NCBI GenBank assembly: GCA_012934845.2
Contig: WNNJ02000905.1
Location: 62,001-126,000, forward strand
Reading direction: 5' to 3'
Length of the DNA stretch: 64,000 nt
Origin: Pomphorhynchus laevis
Lineage: Eukaryota; Acanthocephala; Palaeacanthocephala; Echinorhynchida; Pomphorhynchidae
This document shows, in pieces, positions 10,085 through 22,660 of the stretch. Both the position numbers and the translations under genes were made by a program. Numbering within the stretch: position 1 is the first letter of the stretch; the number at the start of each line of letters is the position of its first letter. The notes under the pieces were generated by a model that was given only the letters and a program-made list of their open reading frames with translations, searched no databases and was not told the DNA's origin.

Positions 10085-10090
10085 AATAAA
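10085..10090 (+). terminator. candidate polyadenylation signal of the zinc-finger gene
   Basis: AATAAA lies 117 bases after the stop codon of the zinc-finger frame and would give a 3' UTR of about 140 bases. Confidence 0.45.
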
Positions 10091-11459
10091 GTAAGCAATC
10101 ATTTAATACAACACATATCATCATTCTATCTTACCAATGATTAGCTATTATTGTTCACTATCCAATTATAAAATATGTAATTAGATTAATAAAAACAGTT
10201 TTTATCAGAGAATTGATTTCAGAAAATACATAGATCGGTATTGATAAGAGGGAAGTTTAGCAGTCAATCTAAACTTACAATGTTTCCAAACGATCATTTT
10301 ATCTAAGATGATTTGAGGTCATGAACTATTGATAGGCATCGGAGAAATGAGATAAAACAGACGAAATTTGATTTTATAGGGCATATCCAGCGTCTTGTGA
10401 AAAGTTTAAAGTAATCAACAGCTTATATTGGATGATTACCATTACTATTTATAGAAATCACAGCAGCTGCCATTGTAGTCATTTTGGTGTGATAGCAATC
10501 ACACTCGCTAATCTTACAAGCTGAACAGAATCAGTTATGATAACTAGATCATATACTGATGATGTATGATAAATGCTTTATTGATATTACTCCAGTCACA
10601 ACTGCTAAGATAGACAGCCCAGAAAAACCACGTAACAGGTAGACTGGTCATGTTTCTCAACTTGTATTTAATCCACCTGAAGTATCCGACGATAAGTGAC
10701 TCAAAAGCATACATCCTTAGTAGTCTTATATGTGATCTGCCTCTGCGGATCAACGTCCGGGATGTTAAGACAATACATCAATCATTAAATACACCATCAA
10801 TACACTTTTTATTGTTCCTTTACAGTGCTAGTGTTTATTCTTATTAACGCATTAGTGGATTTTGTAAGACAATTAATACAACTTGCAATCATTTATTCAA
10901 AATTCTTGCACTTTAAAGCAAGTTCAGAAGAATTTGAATCACACACAGCACAGATTGTAGCTATAAGCAAGTATTGACTAGTATTGATGAAATATAAAAA
11001 TAGTAAAACTAAGCAGATAATATATAGTTTGCTTGATACAATTTTCGTTGCGGAAGTTATAGTTTTGAGCTTTAAATATTTGTGTATTATTTTCTGTTTC
11101 TTATTCTTAATAAGAAGGATAATATTTCTTATTCTTAATATATTCTTAATATAATAATATATCTGTAGTGCAGATATTTCTGAATTACTAAATTATTATA
11201 AAAGTGCTTTTTAAAAAAAGCATATAAGTTTAAATATAATGGAACAACATTGTATCTTCATTACTTACCGAAATAAGATATCATTATTTTGAACTAATAT
11301 TATATTTACCCATTGCGCATTATTTTTCAGTTATTACTTTTTTCAAATTGTACTAGTCTTTATCTACGAGTTCAAAAACTTGTCAACATAGAAAAATTTT
11401 ACAATTAGAAAAGATGTCAATAGCCAAAACGTAAAACTTAGTTTCCATCTTAAATACAA
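10091..11459. other. intergenic stretch without recognisable gene
   Basis: Several short frames of 60-70 codons exist on both strands but none has recognisable composition or motif. I see no RNA gene or repeat shared with the rest of the window. Confidence 0.5.
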
Positions 11460-11935
11460 GCAACCATGAAATGTGTAAAAGTTTAAATGAAAAAATTTTA
11501 ATGGAAACAATTTGCTATCATACTACCAATTCCGGCAATGCGGCTTCGTCGATTTCAAATACGGAAATCCTTCAGTTGCAAATTTCAACCAGTTTCCAAT
11601 TATATCCAAAACGTTTTTCTAAAGACAACATTTGTTTTATAAATCAAAGATTAATTAATGATTATGATAGATTAAGTTGTATACAGTTATGGTAATGTAA
11701 AATACTATAATCGGACAATAAATGTTAATAAAAACAATAAAAAAATATACACTAACTATAAACTTCATTAATAAATGCATAGATAATATAAATATAGGTA
11801 GAGTTTTAAATAATTCTAAAAGTAAAGAAATAATTAGATCAGATAAATCAGATCATTTAATTAAAGCTATATATTTTATCATAACTAAATTTAACAATAT
11901 TAATGTATAAAGAATTTTTAACTAAGAATCTTTAT
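11460..11935 (+). mobile_element. Penelope-like element fragment, N-terminal coding part
   Basis: The plus strand encodes NINIGRVLNNSKSKEII, which matches NIAELLNNSKSKEII on the minus strand of P1 at about 7750. The frame upstream (11471-11695, MCKSLNEKILMET) is probably a more 5' part of the same element. The fragment is broken and is followed at once by an oppositely oriented fragment. Confidence 0.6.
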
Positions 11936-11954
11936 AAACTGATTAAATAATCCC

Positions 11955-12960
11955 GTTAAAAAACAGCGGGGCCAAATTACTGCTAATGATGTATATTCTC
12001 TTATCTAATTTGAATATATATAATTCTAACATAGAGTATATTATTTACTATCCATCTATGAAAATATTTCTCATAAAAATTTAGATTTAATTTTAAATCT
12101 AAATTTTGGTGATTAATATAATTTAGATTTTAGTTTAATTTTAGCTTTTTAATAACATAGTTAAAATGTATATCTATTAAATTATTTAAATGATTTTGAA
12201 GAAAGCTAATATCAGGAGATATTATGCCAATTCTTAAAATTTCAATATTTAATGCATTATATTTAATATTATATGGCATTTATGAATGCTCATACAAAAA
12301 TATGTTTCTTGTAAATTTAAATGTCATCTTTACGATATAAATTAAAAGTAGTTTTAATTGATGTTAATTTAATGTTCATATCTAGATATACACCTTCTTT
12401 ATCATCAATATTGGTTTTGTTAAGAATAAGGCTTTATGGAATCTATTAATAAGAATCTATTAAATTATTTAAATGTTTTTGAAAAAGTCAATATCATTAC
12501 ATATTGTTACAATTCTTAAAATTTCATTATTTAATGTATTAGATTTTATATTATATGGTATGTATGAATGCTCATGCAAAAATATGTTTCTTGTAAATTC
12601 AAATATACCATCTTTACGATATAAATTAAAATTAGTTTTAATTGATGTTAATTTAATGTTCATATCTAGATATATACCTTTTTTAACATTTAGCTACTTG
12701 GATAAATTTGTTCACTTATTAGATAAAAATTATTAGTTAAATGCACATATTTCATAAATATATCGGAGCATATTTTCTTATCATTGTATATAATAATTGA
12801 CTTATTAAACAGTTATGAACAAATTCAAATTCTATAAAGATTAAAAATAAGTCAGAGAAATTGGGCTACTATTATCTTCCACTGGAACACCTTTTTTGTC
12901 TAAATATATATGTCCATACTTTTTAATAATTTTGATTTGTTAAAATATGTAAGGCTTTTA
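11955..12960 (-). mobile_element. Penelope-like element P2, rearranged
   Basis: The minus strand holds two successive copies of the same RT segment (11960-12440 and 12450-12790). Each carries the block reading YRKDDIFKFTRN / HEHSC and the YLDMNIKLT region. Further upstream, 12800-12960 encodes the RT box before YIDD (FRQKRCSSGR..., then ADNSSPISLTYF-like sequence). The tandem doubling of one segment points to unequal exchange or template switching. The element is broken and old. Confidence 0.65.
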
Positions 12961-13194
12961 TTAATTCGATTTTAATTATAATTGTTTGACGGCTTAATTT
13001 TTGCTAAATATGCGTTAAAGTTATTATAACACATCCATGTGTATATAGTTCCGAATAAATATACACATATGAGTCAAAGTCGTGCTATTTCAATGGTAAT
13101 AATTAAATTTGTATGGTACAACAATTTTATTGACGAATTATAATTTTAAATTAATCAATCGATGATATTATCATAATCTTATCAAATAATTTAT

Positions 13195-13345
13195 TTCTCG
13201 AAACAAATTATTTCTTGTAAATTTAAATAAATTATCTTTACGATATAAATAAAAAATAGTTTTAATTGATGTTAATTTAATGTCTATATCTAGATATATA
13301 CTTTCTTTATTAACAACATTAGTTTTATTAAAAATTAAACTGTAT
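13195..13345 (-). mobile_element. Penelope-like RT fragment
   Basis: About 150 bp repeat the stretch ttcttgtaaatttaaata, then tacgatataaat and the gttaatttaatg / tctagatatata region seen in P1 and P3. It is a small, decayed piece of the same RT segment. Confidence 0.55.
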
Positions 13346-13878
13346 GAATATTTTTAAACTTATTAAATATAAATTAATAGTGTTAAATAGTCATATATCA
13401 TTAGTATATATGTGTTAATGATTCATATCTTTATATAATTAATTAATTAATTACATACATTAATTAAATACAATTAATTAATACAATTAATTAAATACAT
13501 TAATTTTTTACGCAGTTCTGCAAAAATTTAATTCTATGAAGTTCAAAACTTAATCAGTAAACATAAGGATACTATTAGCTTTAATCTGAACTTATTTTAT
13601 TTTTCTAAATCTGCCTGCTTCTAATTTTTGAAATTTTCGACTTTATTAAAACTTTTTATTCAATATTAACCGTTTATTTTTATTTATTTGGAGGTTGAAT
13701 TTTAGTTAGGCTTTGTAATTATTATTTCATTGAAGCTTATTGGGAAGATCATTAACCTTTCCGAATATAAATTTAATTAATTTTAATAACGCTTCTTTTA
13801 TATCAGCTATCACCTAGATTTGTCTAAAGTATACTGAATTGGCAAGTATTTATATTTTAAACATTTTGAAGGTTGCTA

Positions 13879-13935
13879 GTTTAATTTGCTTACAGATGCT
13901 ATTTGGGCATAAATGTTTTGGTTCATCTCGCTATA
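13879..13935. repeat. first copy of a 57-bp direct repeat
   Basis: The segment reads gtttaatttgcttacagatg through gttcatctcg and recurs 320 bp downstream with about eight substitutions. Its nature is unknown. Confidence 0.6.
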
Positions 13936-14198
13936 ATTAGAAATGTTAAAATATAAATTCATTCTCATACAATTTTTATATTCACAATTTAAATTCTGAT
14001 AATGATAGCGAAATCTATTGAAATTTTGAATTGGCAAAATCTTTGGTCCTTTCATTTAAATAAATATGTTAAGAATCAAAATTTTATGATTGAGTTATTA
14101 AAAGATACTTGCAAAACTTAAAATATAAGTAAATATAATCTAATTTTTTAAGGCATCATGAGTAACACTTTATAGCAAATCTTCAAACCGGGATTATG

Positions 14199-14255
14199 GT
14201 TTAATTCGCTTGAAGATGCTATTTGTGCATGAATTTTGTGGTTCATATCGCCTTA
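14199..14255. repeat. second copy of the 57-bp direct repeat
   Basis: Reads gtttaattcgcttgaagatg through gttcatatcg. See 13879-13935. Confidence 0.6.
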
Positions 14256-15029
14256 TTTTAAATGAAAATTATCAACAAAGGTTATGAATAAAATTCGAAC
14301 AGAGACCAAGAACAAATAAACGTTTTATTAAGGTAAGTTATAATAAAAAATCGTATATTTATGAACGATTATTAACTGCCTAATCGGCATTAAAAACAAT
14401 GAAAACATCTACGATTTTATATGTAAAGGTTTTATATTCGTCTGTAGCTTTTTTGATTTCTTTATTGTGTACACACACGTTCTCTAAAAAACTGCAACTA
14501 TAAAAGCATTTACAATATTCTAAATATAAATGTCACTGACACTACATTATAGAACACAAGGCGACGCTGATAATTGTTTTTCTCGTTCAATAATAAAGGA
14601 CAAGTAAAGCGGAAGCCTCAAATGTATAGTTTTGAACATTTCGTTTCTAAAAGTGTTTTTCTGTAGTATTAAGTTATATCGTTCTTTACCAACAGTTCAA
14701 AAAATTAAATGATTGTGTAATCCACATTGACTATCTTTGTTTAATGTAAGTTCTTTTAATAAATTCAATGTTATGAATTGTAATCAATGTTAATCAAATT
14801 TGTTAAAATTTTAGATCAGAATTGCTCCAATTTAATTTTTCGAATACATTAATTGATTTTGCTTAGAAGACTGATTTTTTAAATTTACAATTTCTCATTG
14901 TTTCTCACATATCATGTTTTCCAAACAAAACATTTAATCAAAACTATTTTTTTTATATTTTTAATTGATAAAAGATTTTTTATACTTTGGTTATAATTTT
15001 GCGTTAAGATATAATTAGATGATGTTGAA

Positions 15030-15100
15030 GGAACTATCGTTCTGATGCGGTTCGTTGCCTTATCTTCCTAATCATTTATAGTGACGGAACCAAATACATA
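15030..15100 (-). mobile_element. relic of the Penelope-like structured 3' segment
   Basis: The order of strings here (gttgaaggaact, tctgatgcggttcg, cttatcttcctaatc, gacggaaccaaataca) parallels 6731-6805 of P1 (caggaggaact, tatcaggtttcgg, ctaactcctctacc, gcggggccaaataca). It is a much diverged copy of that segment without the flanking RT. Confidence 0.5.
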
Positions 15101-15280
15101 TTAAAATACGATGAATTTTATATCAAGTGATATATCCTCTATATAATTATATTTGTATTTTTATCTGTGATATATTATTTTTTACTTTTTATGTTATTGA
15201 CTGTCAAAAATTCAATAATTTTGCGTAGATAATTTCTATTCAAAAATTCCTTACAATTTCGATTGTAAAATCAAAATCTA

Positions 15281-17990
15281 CGCACAAGCGCTTTTTCGTA
15301 GATGGATATGAGAGAATTTTAAATCGAAATGGGTTGCAGGTCTATAGAGCATGAAACCAATTTTTATTTAATAAAAAAATACGTCGGATACAATTGATGC
15401 CGGCTACATCGGATGGTGAGGCTAAATGCAATGTGACGGCCAGTTATATTCTTTAATCGGCTATCAAAAGCTGACAAACTCGATAAGAGAATGGAGCGAC
15501 GGATTTGAAGGTGCCCGAAAGTAAGCCCCAGAAGTTAAGGATATCCTTAACAGATAAGTCCTTGCTCCTGAAGTCACCCCAAAGCGGGATTGGCTATGGA
15601 GAAAGCCTGGCTCCATAATTATGTAGGGATAGTGACACCTTCAAAACTCTATCAAGGCCTACGCTACCAATCCAACCCGATGTCCTCTCCCGCCAGCAGG
15701 CAAACTTCTCCTTCTTGAATATTTTCAAGAAGGAAGCCTGAGATGGATTAAGACGAGTAATACTCGTCCTGACTCTACTCAGCTGGAGCCTTTATTTAGA
15801 ACTCTAGTATTCATTCGAGAGAACCTGCCGGAAGAAAGCAGAGAGATTATGGAAGGTGTAGCATTTTTGCTAGGACTTGTAGTTTTGTTGGAGTGGGATT
15901 GTAAATGCGATCTCTATAGGTAGTCAAAAGGATCCCAGTAGCTTGCGATGATAGGTAGGAATCAAATTCGGTCAAACTCTCATTCTCTATCCTGGGGAAA
16001 AGTTGAATAGCTGCCTTATAGGGTCACTCTAATATAGGTCACTCTAATTATAGGTCACTCTAATATGATCAAAGTGGAGCATCCTTCTAAGCAACGTATC
16101 TTCCTCCAGACTACAGCGTATTAGGTAATGAGAAGTGATCAGTTGTTGGCGCGACTGCTCAGTAAAGATGGGTTTTAACAACCACATCTTATGTAACAGA
16201 AATATGTCGAGAAGTGAATTTGTTGTAGAGCAATGAAAGGTGGGGGGTAGATGTTTTATGTATAAGATAGTCGTTCCTAACTCTGTGGATTGCTGCATTA
16301 ATTCAACGACCAGTTCTGTTGCTGAAGTCACCGAGTAACATGTCATAGCCGCTACCTATAATATGGTCCAGGAGGTCAGGGTTCTGGTGAATCTCCCACG
16401 GCCGGATGTAGACATTGGCTATGCTGATGCGTTTACCGTTCTTGACAAGTGATATAACTTAACAAGAAAGGGCTGGGCACGAGTAGTTTAATAAGAGGGA
16501 GGACTTTAGGGAGCATTTAACTAAGGTTAAAAGACCTTGAGAAAAAAGGAGTATGGAGGGTTAATGTGGGTGATTATATGCTTTGGGATAAATCGAGTAA
16601 TGCCCTGGGGTAGACGGATAGTCCGACGTCTCCTAAAGAACTATAACTTCTGTATATATACCAAATAGAATCCTAAGGGCGGAAATACCTTCCGAATTTC
16701 ACTGAAGAATATTAAGTGAAAAGGATCTTGATTATTTCCCATTGCTATAACGTTACCGGAGTGGGACGCAATTTACCTAGTCAGAACCAGGGACGGAAAG
16801 GTCGTCCTTTCCCCCTCCACTCTCTACAGTTGGAGTCGCTTTATCACGGGCAATATTTTCATCTCCCGTTGAGGCTGCCCATCTTGCGTTATGGCAAGTA
16901 ACTGCCGCTACTCCCCATATTAGATCCTTCTTGGCTAACTTTAGAGAAGAAAGGATCTGAATTGAGTTGGTTATCTTTTTCGATTCGAGTATTTTCTTTA
17001 TGGAGGTATTAGCAGATACGGACGGAGTTAATGATTCAATCAATTTTGCCATTAAACTTTGAATCATGTTCTCCAATTAAGTCATCGAGGCTTGGTGTTT
17101 GGTTTCTATTAACTTCATAATATCAGAGTCTTAGATTCAGTCGCTCGTCTTGGTGGATCCAAATGCTTCTACAAAGCTTGTCGGTCTCTACCGTACCATG
17201 ATGTATTTTCTGATAGCACTTAAAAGCTTTGCACTTCCTTGACCAGGCAGGGTGATCACCTCCGCAATTCGTACAGACAGGATTCTTATCACACTTACCT
17301 GGGTCTCCATCTGTCGTACTACAGACCCCATATCTATGGGTAGACTACACCCAGCCGCCCAATGTCCCAATTGATGACAGTTGTTACAATAGGGGTACGT
17401 TAGCGAATCAGATTAAATAAGTGTAAATCGTAGATTGTGCCCTATATAGAAGTTGCGTGCTGAATTCGACAGCCGCAAGGCGTCGTCAATTGGCCCGTGG
17501 CAAAAAGCCACAAGAATCGGAAAACCATTCTTATCCATTAATAAATCTAACTTTAGTTAGATTACATGGAATTATCTCTCCAGTGCCAAAATGTCAGCCT
17601 CTGAGAGAAAGGTAGGAATATTAGTCACTTTTAGTGTCGCTTGAATCGGTTAACATGACACTACGCCGAGTTCAGTATATTTTGTTTTAAAGAATTCAAT
17701 ATATGTATTTGCTAGCTCCGAAGTGCTGAACGAAATTTTTATCTCAGTTTCATAGTATCTAATAAAATTAAACATAGTTCTTTTTTATGTTGATCAGCAA
17801 AGCTTTTGAGAAAGACGTTGAATAAGTTTTGTCTCTCTATTAGTACCAAAAGTTTGATGCGAACCAAGTTCGTCAACTTCGATACCGGGGGAGTTCCCCC
17901 TTCACACTTGAATCGAAAAGCGAAGATAAGAAAACACCACTTACCTTTTTTCCAGTTGTTGGCGCGTATTTGCAACGCAGAACAAGGTAA
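15281..17990 (-). mobile_element. LINE family A copy A4, lacks its 3' third
   Basis: Minus-strand copy. ORF1 begins near 17980 and shows the PPVSKLTNLVRIKLLVLIERQ block and an intact zinc knuckle (C-N-N-C-H-Q-L-G-H-W-A-A-G-C at about 17340-17385). The endonuclease carries the TSATELVVELMQQ region near 16300, and the RT N-terminal half runs to about 15290 where the LARxI-type block (agcgctttttcgtag) is found. Sequence homologous to the catalytic RT and 3' end is absent. LINEs normally lose 5' and not 3' ends, so a later deletion or recombination must have removed it. Frames are broken in several places. Confidence 0.75.
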
Positions 17991-17999
17991 ATTAATATT

Positions 18000-18277
18000 T
18001 TGAAAAACATAACTTGAGACTTGTGTGAAACTTTATTAAGCAAGCAGATTTGTATTTAACAAAGTAACTGAGCTAATAATAGTTCTGGTATTTAATGAAT
18101 TACATTAAATACTGCTACGTTTTATAGTAATGTTTTGGATGTCAAGGTTTTCTATTAATTGGGTTAAGCACTGTCCGTTGAATATATAGAATAGAGTAGC
18201 CTGATTAGTTCTAGGATTGTTACCATAATTATAATAGTGTTTATAGCTTATTTTTAATTAATAATAATTTATTTAAA
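18000..18277. other. AT-rich stretch between two LINEs
   Basis: I see nothing recognisable here. Confidence 0.5.
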
Positions 18278-20990
18278 GTGGCAAATGCATGCCAACCGCA
18301 CGCTTACAAGAACACTAACAAAAATAGAACACAGCAAAAGTCACAGATTAATAAGTTAATTATTGAAATGGAATCGGATTTAGCGTTTGAAGCACGGCAT
18401 TGATGTTGATTAGCGGATATGAATGGGCAGATGATCCCATGAGAGAGGACTAGTCACAACGAAAGAGCGGATGCCAAAAGAGATAGAGTAGTTTGGGACA
18501 TGTAAAAGAAGAGAATTACGGGAACGCAAGGAACAGTAAACAGGACGAGAATTGTCGAGAAAAGGAAGATTGAGAAATTAAGGGGTATGAAAAGTTATAA
18601 GGCGGAAAGCAATGATAAGAAGACGAATTTGAACACGACAATAAATGGTAAGCAAATCGATAAAAACAAGATCGTGGAATGTATGATAAACCGACGAAGA
18701 CGGAGCATAAATCGGACGGCTGCGCTGATAATGCGTTGTAAAGTAAGAAGAGTGGATTTAGTTGAGTTGGAAAATAGACTCAGACATTAATCATGTCTTG
18801 AGAAAAGAAGAGAAGATATGAGAGTCATACATGAAGGAAAATCGATCAATCTACGAATTTGACAGAGATTGCGGAGAATCAAGGTAGATGAGCGTACTTT
18901 ATCTCTAACGAAAGGTTTAAGTGAAAGTCGGTTGTCAAAATGGAAACCTAGGAAAACGAGATTGTCAATGATAGGGAGAATTGTAGAATTTAATTATACA
19001 AAGAAAGGTTCTACACCGAAGCGTCGAGGAAGGATCCACATTATTTTTGATTTATTAGAATTCAGAGAAAGACGAATTGAAGAAATATGATTGGAAATTG
19101 AGACAACACAGTTAGAAGCAAAAACACTAAAATCATGAATACGATAAGCAGGTGCATGAGCATAGATGAGAATGTCATCAGCATATTGCACAACATGAAA
19201 ATTAAATGTATGAGAGATAGAAGACAAATCATCGAGAAGAGGAGAGAAAAGCAAAGGGCCTAATACGGAGCCTTGTGGAACACCGGACGGGATGGAAGAA
19301 GGATGGGAAAGAGAATAGTTAGAACTAACCGCGAAAAGTACGGTTTGACAGATATCAAGAAAACCAAGCCACGGTGTGTAAAGAGAAGCTATAATCATGA
19401 CGAAGACAATGGAGAAGAATCGAGTGATCAACAATGTCGAAAGCAAATGATAGATCAAGAGAAACTATGACACTACATAATTTTTGATCGCGCGAAATGA
19501 GTAAGTCGTTATAAACTTTAAGACATGCAATTTCAATAGAGTGATTAGAGCGAAAAGCAGTTTGGAAGGGATTGAACAAGTTGGAGAAAATAGATATGCA
19601 TTAACTTGCTTGAGAACAAGACGCTCAAGGAGTTTAGAGAGGGTTGAGAGAAGTGAGATAGGACGGTACGAATATGGTAGTGAAGGGTCGAGTGATTGCT
19701 TTTTGAGGACAGGGAGAGCAGACGGTTAGAAAGACTACAGTCTGAATTGAACCAGGAAGCATGGCGCGACCGCTGAAAACGTCGTGGTCGAATAGGCAGA
19801 AGGTTATTAAGGATGTTCGTAAGTTCAGAATCAAACAGAATGAAGAGATCATCGGGAGAGAGATAGTTAAGAGGAAGTGAGAAGAGTGAAGAATTGAGTA
19901 AGGCTGTGCAGAGAATAGGGATACCAAGAAGTTCCCAGGGTCGACTTGGTGTGGATAATGGTGGAGGCGGAGAAGGAGGATGGGGACGAGTAAGAGTAAG
20001 AGTGGCAAGGAAATGATCGAACAAACCAGGATCAGTAATTGACAAGAAGGTATAGTCGTTGAAACAGTTAGGAACATCAATGATGTCGAGAACACCACCG
20101 AGAATACGAGTTGGGCTTGTTGAAAGTCATTTATAGTTAAAATCAGAAAATATATTTGTTAAAGTGATAGAGTAAGAGTCAGCCGGGCGATCAAGGCGAA
20201 TGTTAAAGTCACCGAGAACAAAAGAAGGAATATAAGACAATGAACAGTGAGGTAATTGATCGAAGATATCAAGGAGCATATGAGCTTAATAAAGAATGGA
20301 GCGAGTGTTGAATAGACTAAGACGAAAAGTATGCTCAGGAGCGAGATCAACTAGCGAAGAAGACATGGGGTAGAGATGGGACGCCATCGGATTTTTGGCC
20401 TCGTGTGTACAACCTGAAAAATTCCGTTGATTTGACGGATTGATAAGGATGACTCGCCGTTTGTTTCACGTCGATGTTTCTCAATGCGAGCTAAATTGAG
20501 TTGGGCAATATCAAAAAGGAAGCATGTAAACTATGTCGGAAAACGATTTTTAGGAGTGGAGGTCTAAGATGATTGGATTTAGTGGATTTGTTTAAACGGA
20601 TCAAAGATACAAGAGCGATTTTATTGAAGAGGGATGGATTATCATCAGGAAGAATGGTTGCTAGGATAGACCTGAAAGCAGATACATCATAATCGAGGCG
20701 AGATTCGTGGAGAAGCAGATTCAGAAAGCCTATAGCTAGATATGATAATGCATTGATCGCGCGAAGGAAAACGATTACGTGGAAGTGTTAGACGGGCAGA
20801 CCTGGTAGGAGTAGAGGCAGAAGATCAGATAAACGTGGGAATGACAGGGGTGCTTGATAAAGAATTAATATTGGTTGGAGCATGTGTGACAGGAGTGGAG
20901 TGTTGAATCGGTTGATCGGAGATTTTACTGGAGATGATTTTGACGGGAAGATTGCGTTCTGTCGAATGAAGCAACTTTTTTTCGAATGCA
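18278..20990 (-). mobile_element. LINE family B copy B1 (CR1/L2-like), 5'-truncated
   Basis: The minus strand encodes endonuclease pieces (19545-20098, with FDHFLATLTLTRPHP), then RT: FQTAFRSNHSIEIACLKVYN and VSLDLSFAFDIVDHSIL (19355-19579), GVPQGSVLGPLLFS and VQYADDILIYAHAP (18994-19458). The YADD box and the GVPQGSVLGP string place it in the CR1/L2 group. The 3' end (about 18278-18310) carries the hairpin shared with B2 and B3 and has no poly(A). At the 5' side it stops in the ORF1/endonuclease junction region. Frames are broken several times. Confidence 0.8.
18287..18303. repeat. 3'-terminal hairpin of LINE B1
   Basis: The arms gcatgc and gcacgc flank a five-base loop. In B2 and B3 the same site has exactly complementary arms (gcgtgc and gcacgc). 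In B1 the pairing is kept through a G-U pair on the RNA. Confidence 0.6.
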
Positions 20991-21830
20991 ATGTATATAA
21001 CTAACTGCTTCTATCAAATGTTCCGTCAGCTATTTACATACAAACTATAAATTTTCTTTGTGATCGAATAATTATATATTGTATATCCTTAACAAAATGT
21101 ATTAAAATAACAGCATTTACTTATCATTTTTAATAATAAAACTTTTAAACGTGAACATATATCAGTAACAAAAGCAAACATACAGCACAAGTGTGGCAAA
21201 TTTTGACATGTAGAATAATTAACAAGATATAGAACAATATAAATATTTTTAAATTAAATCAACAATATACTTGACAAATTATTTAGTCGTCTGTTAGGAG
21301 CGAATGCATTTCATAACTTTGTTGTATCGGACAAAGACACGTCCATCTGAATATTTTCTATTCTTATTGTATTTCTAGATTTTGTTAACTTTAAAAAAAT
21401 ATAAATACTAAAAAATATTTATATATATAAATATATTATATAAATAATACACAAATGAAAGTTAATATTCCTAACGATAATTACAGTGTGATATATAAAT
21501 ATTATAAATGCATGGATTAAGCATTTAATTATAAATACGTGGTTTATTACACAGTGCGCCTGGATAGAACAGTATTTTTAAATCAGTACAGACCTTCTTC
21601 ATCCAATTTAATATCAATATCCAGATAATAATATCTAGATATTATTCAAAATACAATTTTTGCGTAAAATATATAAAATTTGTATTTTATCCATTATGTG
21701 TGGCATAGAAGATTGCAACTATGAATTATTGATATGGAATTATTAATTTATGCTAATTTTAAAGTAATTTTGACGAAGTTTTACCTTTTCTTATCATGTA
21801 GAAGTATAAATTAACGAAATATTATTAAAA
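20991..21830. other. AT-rich stretch without a gene
   Basis: No frame, RNA gene or shared repeat recognised. Confidence 0.5.
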
Positions 21831-21834
21831 TATT

Positions 21835-22165
21835 AAATTTACTATTTATATAAATAAACAAAATATTATTAAAAATAAATTTAAACTATTAAACGAACAT
21901 TTTTTATGGATGATAATAAACAATATGCCGTGTAAAAGAACATTACTGTAAATTATTATTTTTTAAAGAATTGCTATAATATGTAATAATATTCGCTTTC
22001 ATCAAAATCATTTAAATAATTTAACAGATGCATATTTTAAACTTGGTTACTATAAAAATACAATTAAACAGTAAATAGTTAAATATATAAATCAACAAAA
22101 TATTAGTAAAATAAATTTAAACTATTAAGCGAAAATATTTTATGGATGAGATAATCAAATTTCAA
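21835..22165 (+). mobile_element. two tandem Penelope-like RT tail fragments
   Basis: The plus strand at 22008-22165 encodes HLNNLTDAYFKLGYYKNTIKQ followed by IVKYINQ and a KIFYG end, the exact C-terminus of the RT in P1 and P3. A second, shorter piece of the same tail lies just upstream (about 21835-21935, reading NEHFLWM). The fragments are broken relics. Confidence 0.65.
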
Positions 22166-22326
22166 TAGAGTAAATACGTTTTAAACCTTATCGCTGCTAG
22201 TTATCATAATCATCACAATTAAATTCGTCTGTAAAACTATTTTTTTAACTGTAAATAAATAAATTTTACAGATTACTACGACAAAATAGATACTTTACCT
22301 TGTTGATTTTGTAGTAGCAGCAATTG

Positions 22327-22656
22327 ATGTTAAACAATTTCATTTGTGATTTTTTTGCAGATTTGAGGATTCGTAATAAATTTCACCGTCAAACGAAAAT
22401 TGATTCCTTTGATATTGTACGATCAGCAGTTTTTCGTCGCTGCATTTACAAATTTGATGTTTCCTACCCAGCCATCAATCATGTAAAGTGCGATTTGTTA
22501 GCTTTTACGCAATTTTTCGTAGATCATGATATTGTGATTGTAGACAGATCTGAACGTCCTACGTTTACAGCAGCACACCTGCTATTCTTTACATTTAATT
22601 ATTCAAACAAAGACGAAATAACTAGGTATTATTACAAAATAGAGATCATGTATTAA
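22327..22656 (+). CDS. unidentified open frame, possibly an exon
   Basis: A 109-codon frame starts at an ATG at 22327. It contains FHRQTKIDSFDIVRSAVFRR, CIYKFDVSYPAINHVKCDLL and a hydrophobic stretch near FTQFFVDHDIVIVD; no domain is recognised. A pyrimidine-rich tract ending in gcag at 22357-22360 is a good splice acceptor. The true coding part may therefore start at 22361 as an internal exon rather than at the ATG. Composition is more balanced than in the flanking AT-rich DNA. It could equally be an unrecognised retroelement piece. Confidence 0.3.
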   Translation: MLNNFICDFFADLRIRNKFHRQTKIDSFDIVRSAVFRRCIYKFDVSYPAINHVKCDLLAFTQFFVDHDIVIVDRSERPTFTAAHLLFFTFNYSNKDEITRYYYKIEIMY

Positions 22657-22660
22657 ATGC

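Larger units (their letters stand above)
13346..15029. other. AT-rich stretch with one direct repeat and no gene
   Basis: No open frame of note. The only structure I see is a diverged 57-bp direct repeat (13879-13935 and 14199-14255). Confidence 0.5.

Noticed and set aside
10440-10520. Small hairpin (gtgtgatagcaatcacac) as an RNA gene
   Set aside because: It is an isolated short inversion without promoter or conservation evidence.
19273-19729. Arg/Lys/Glu-rich plus-strand frames near 19-20 kb and 51 kb
   Set aside because: They are the reverse strand of the Ser/Leu-rich LINE family B coding sequence.
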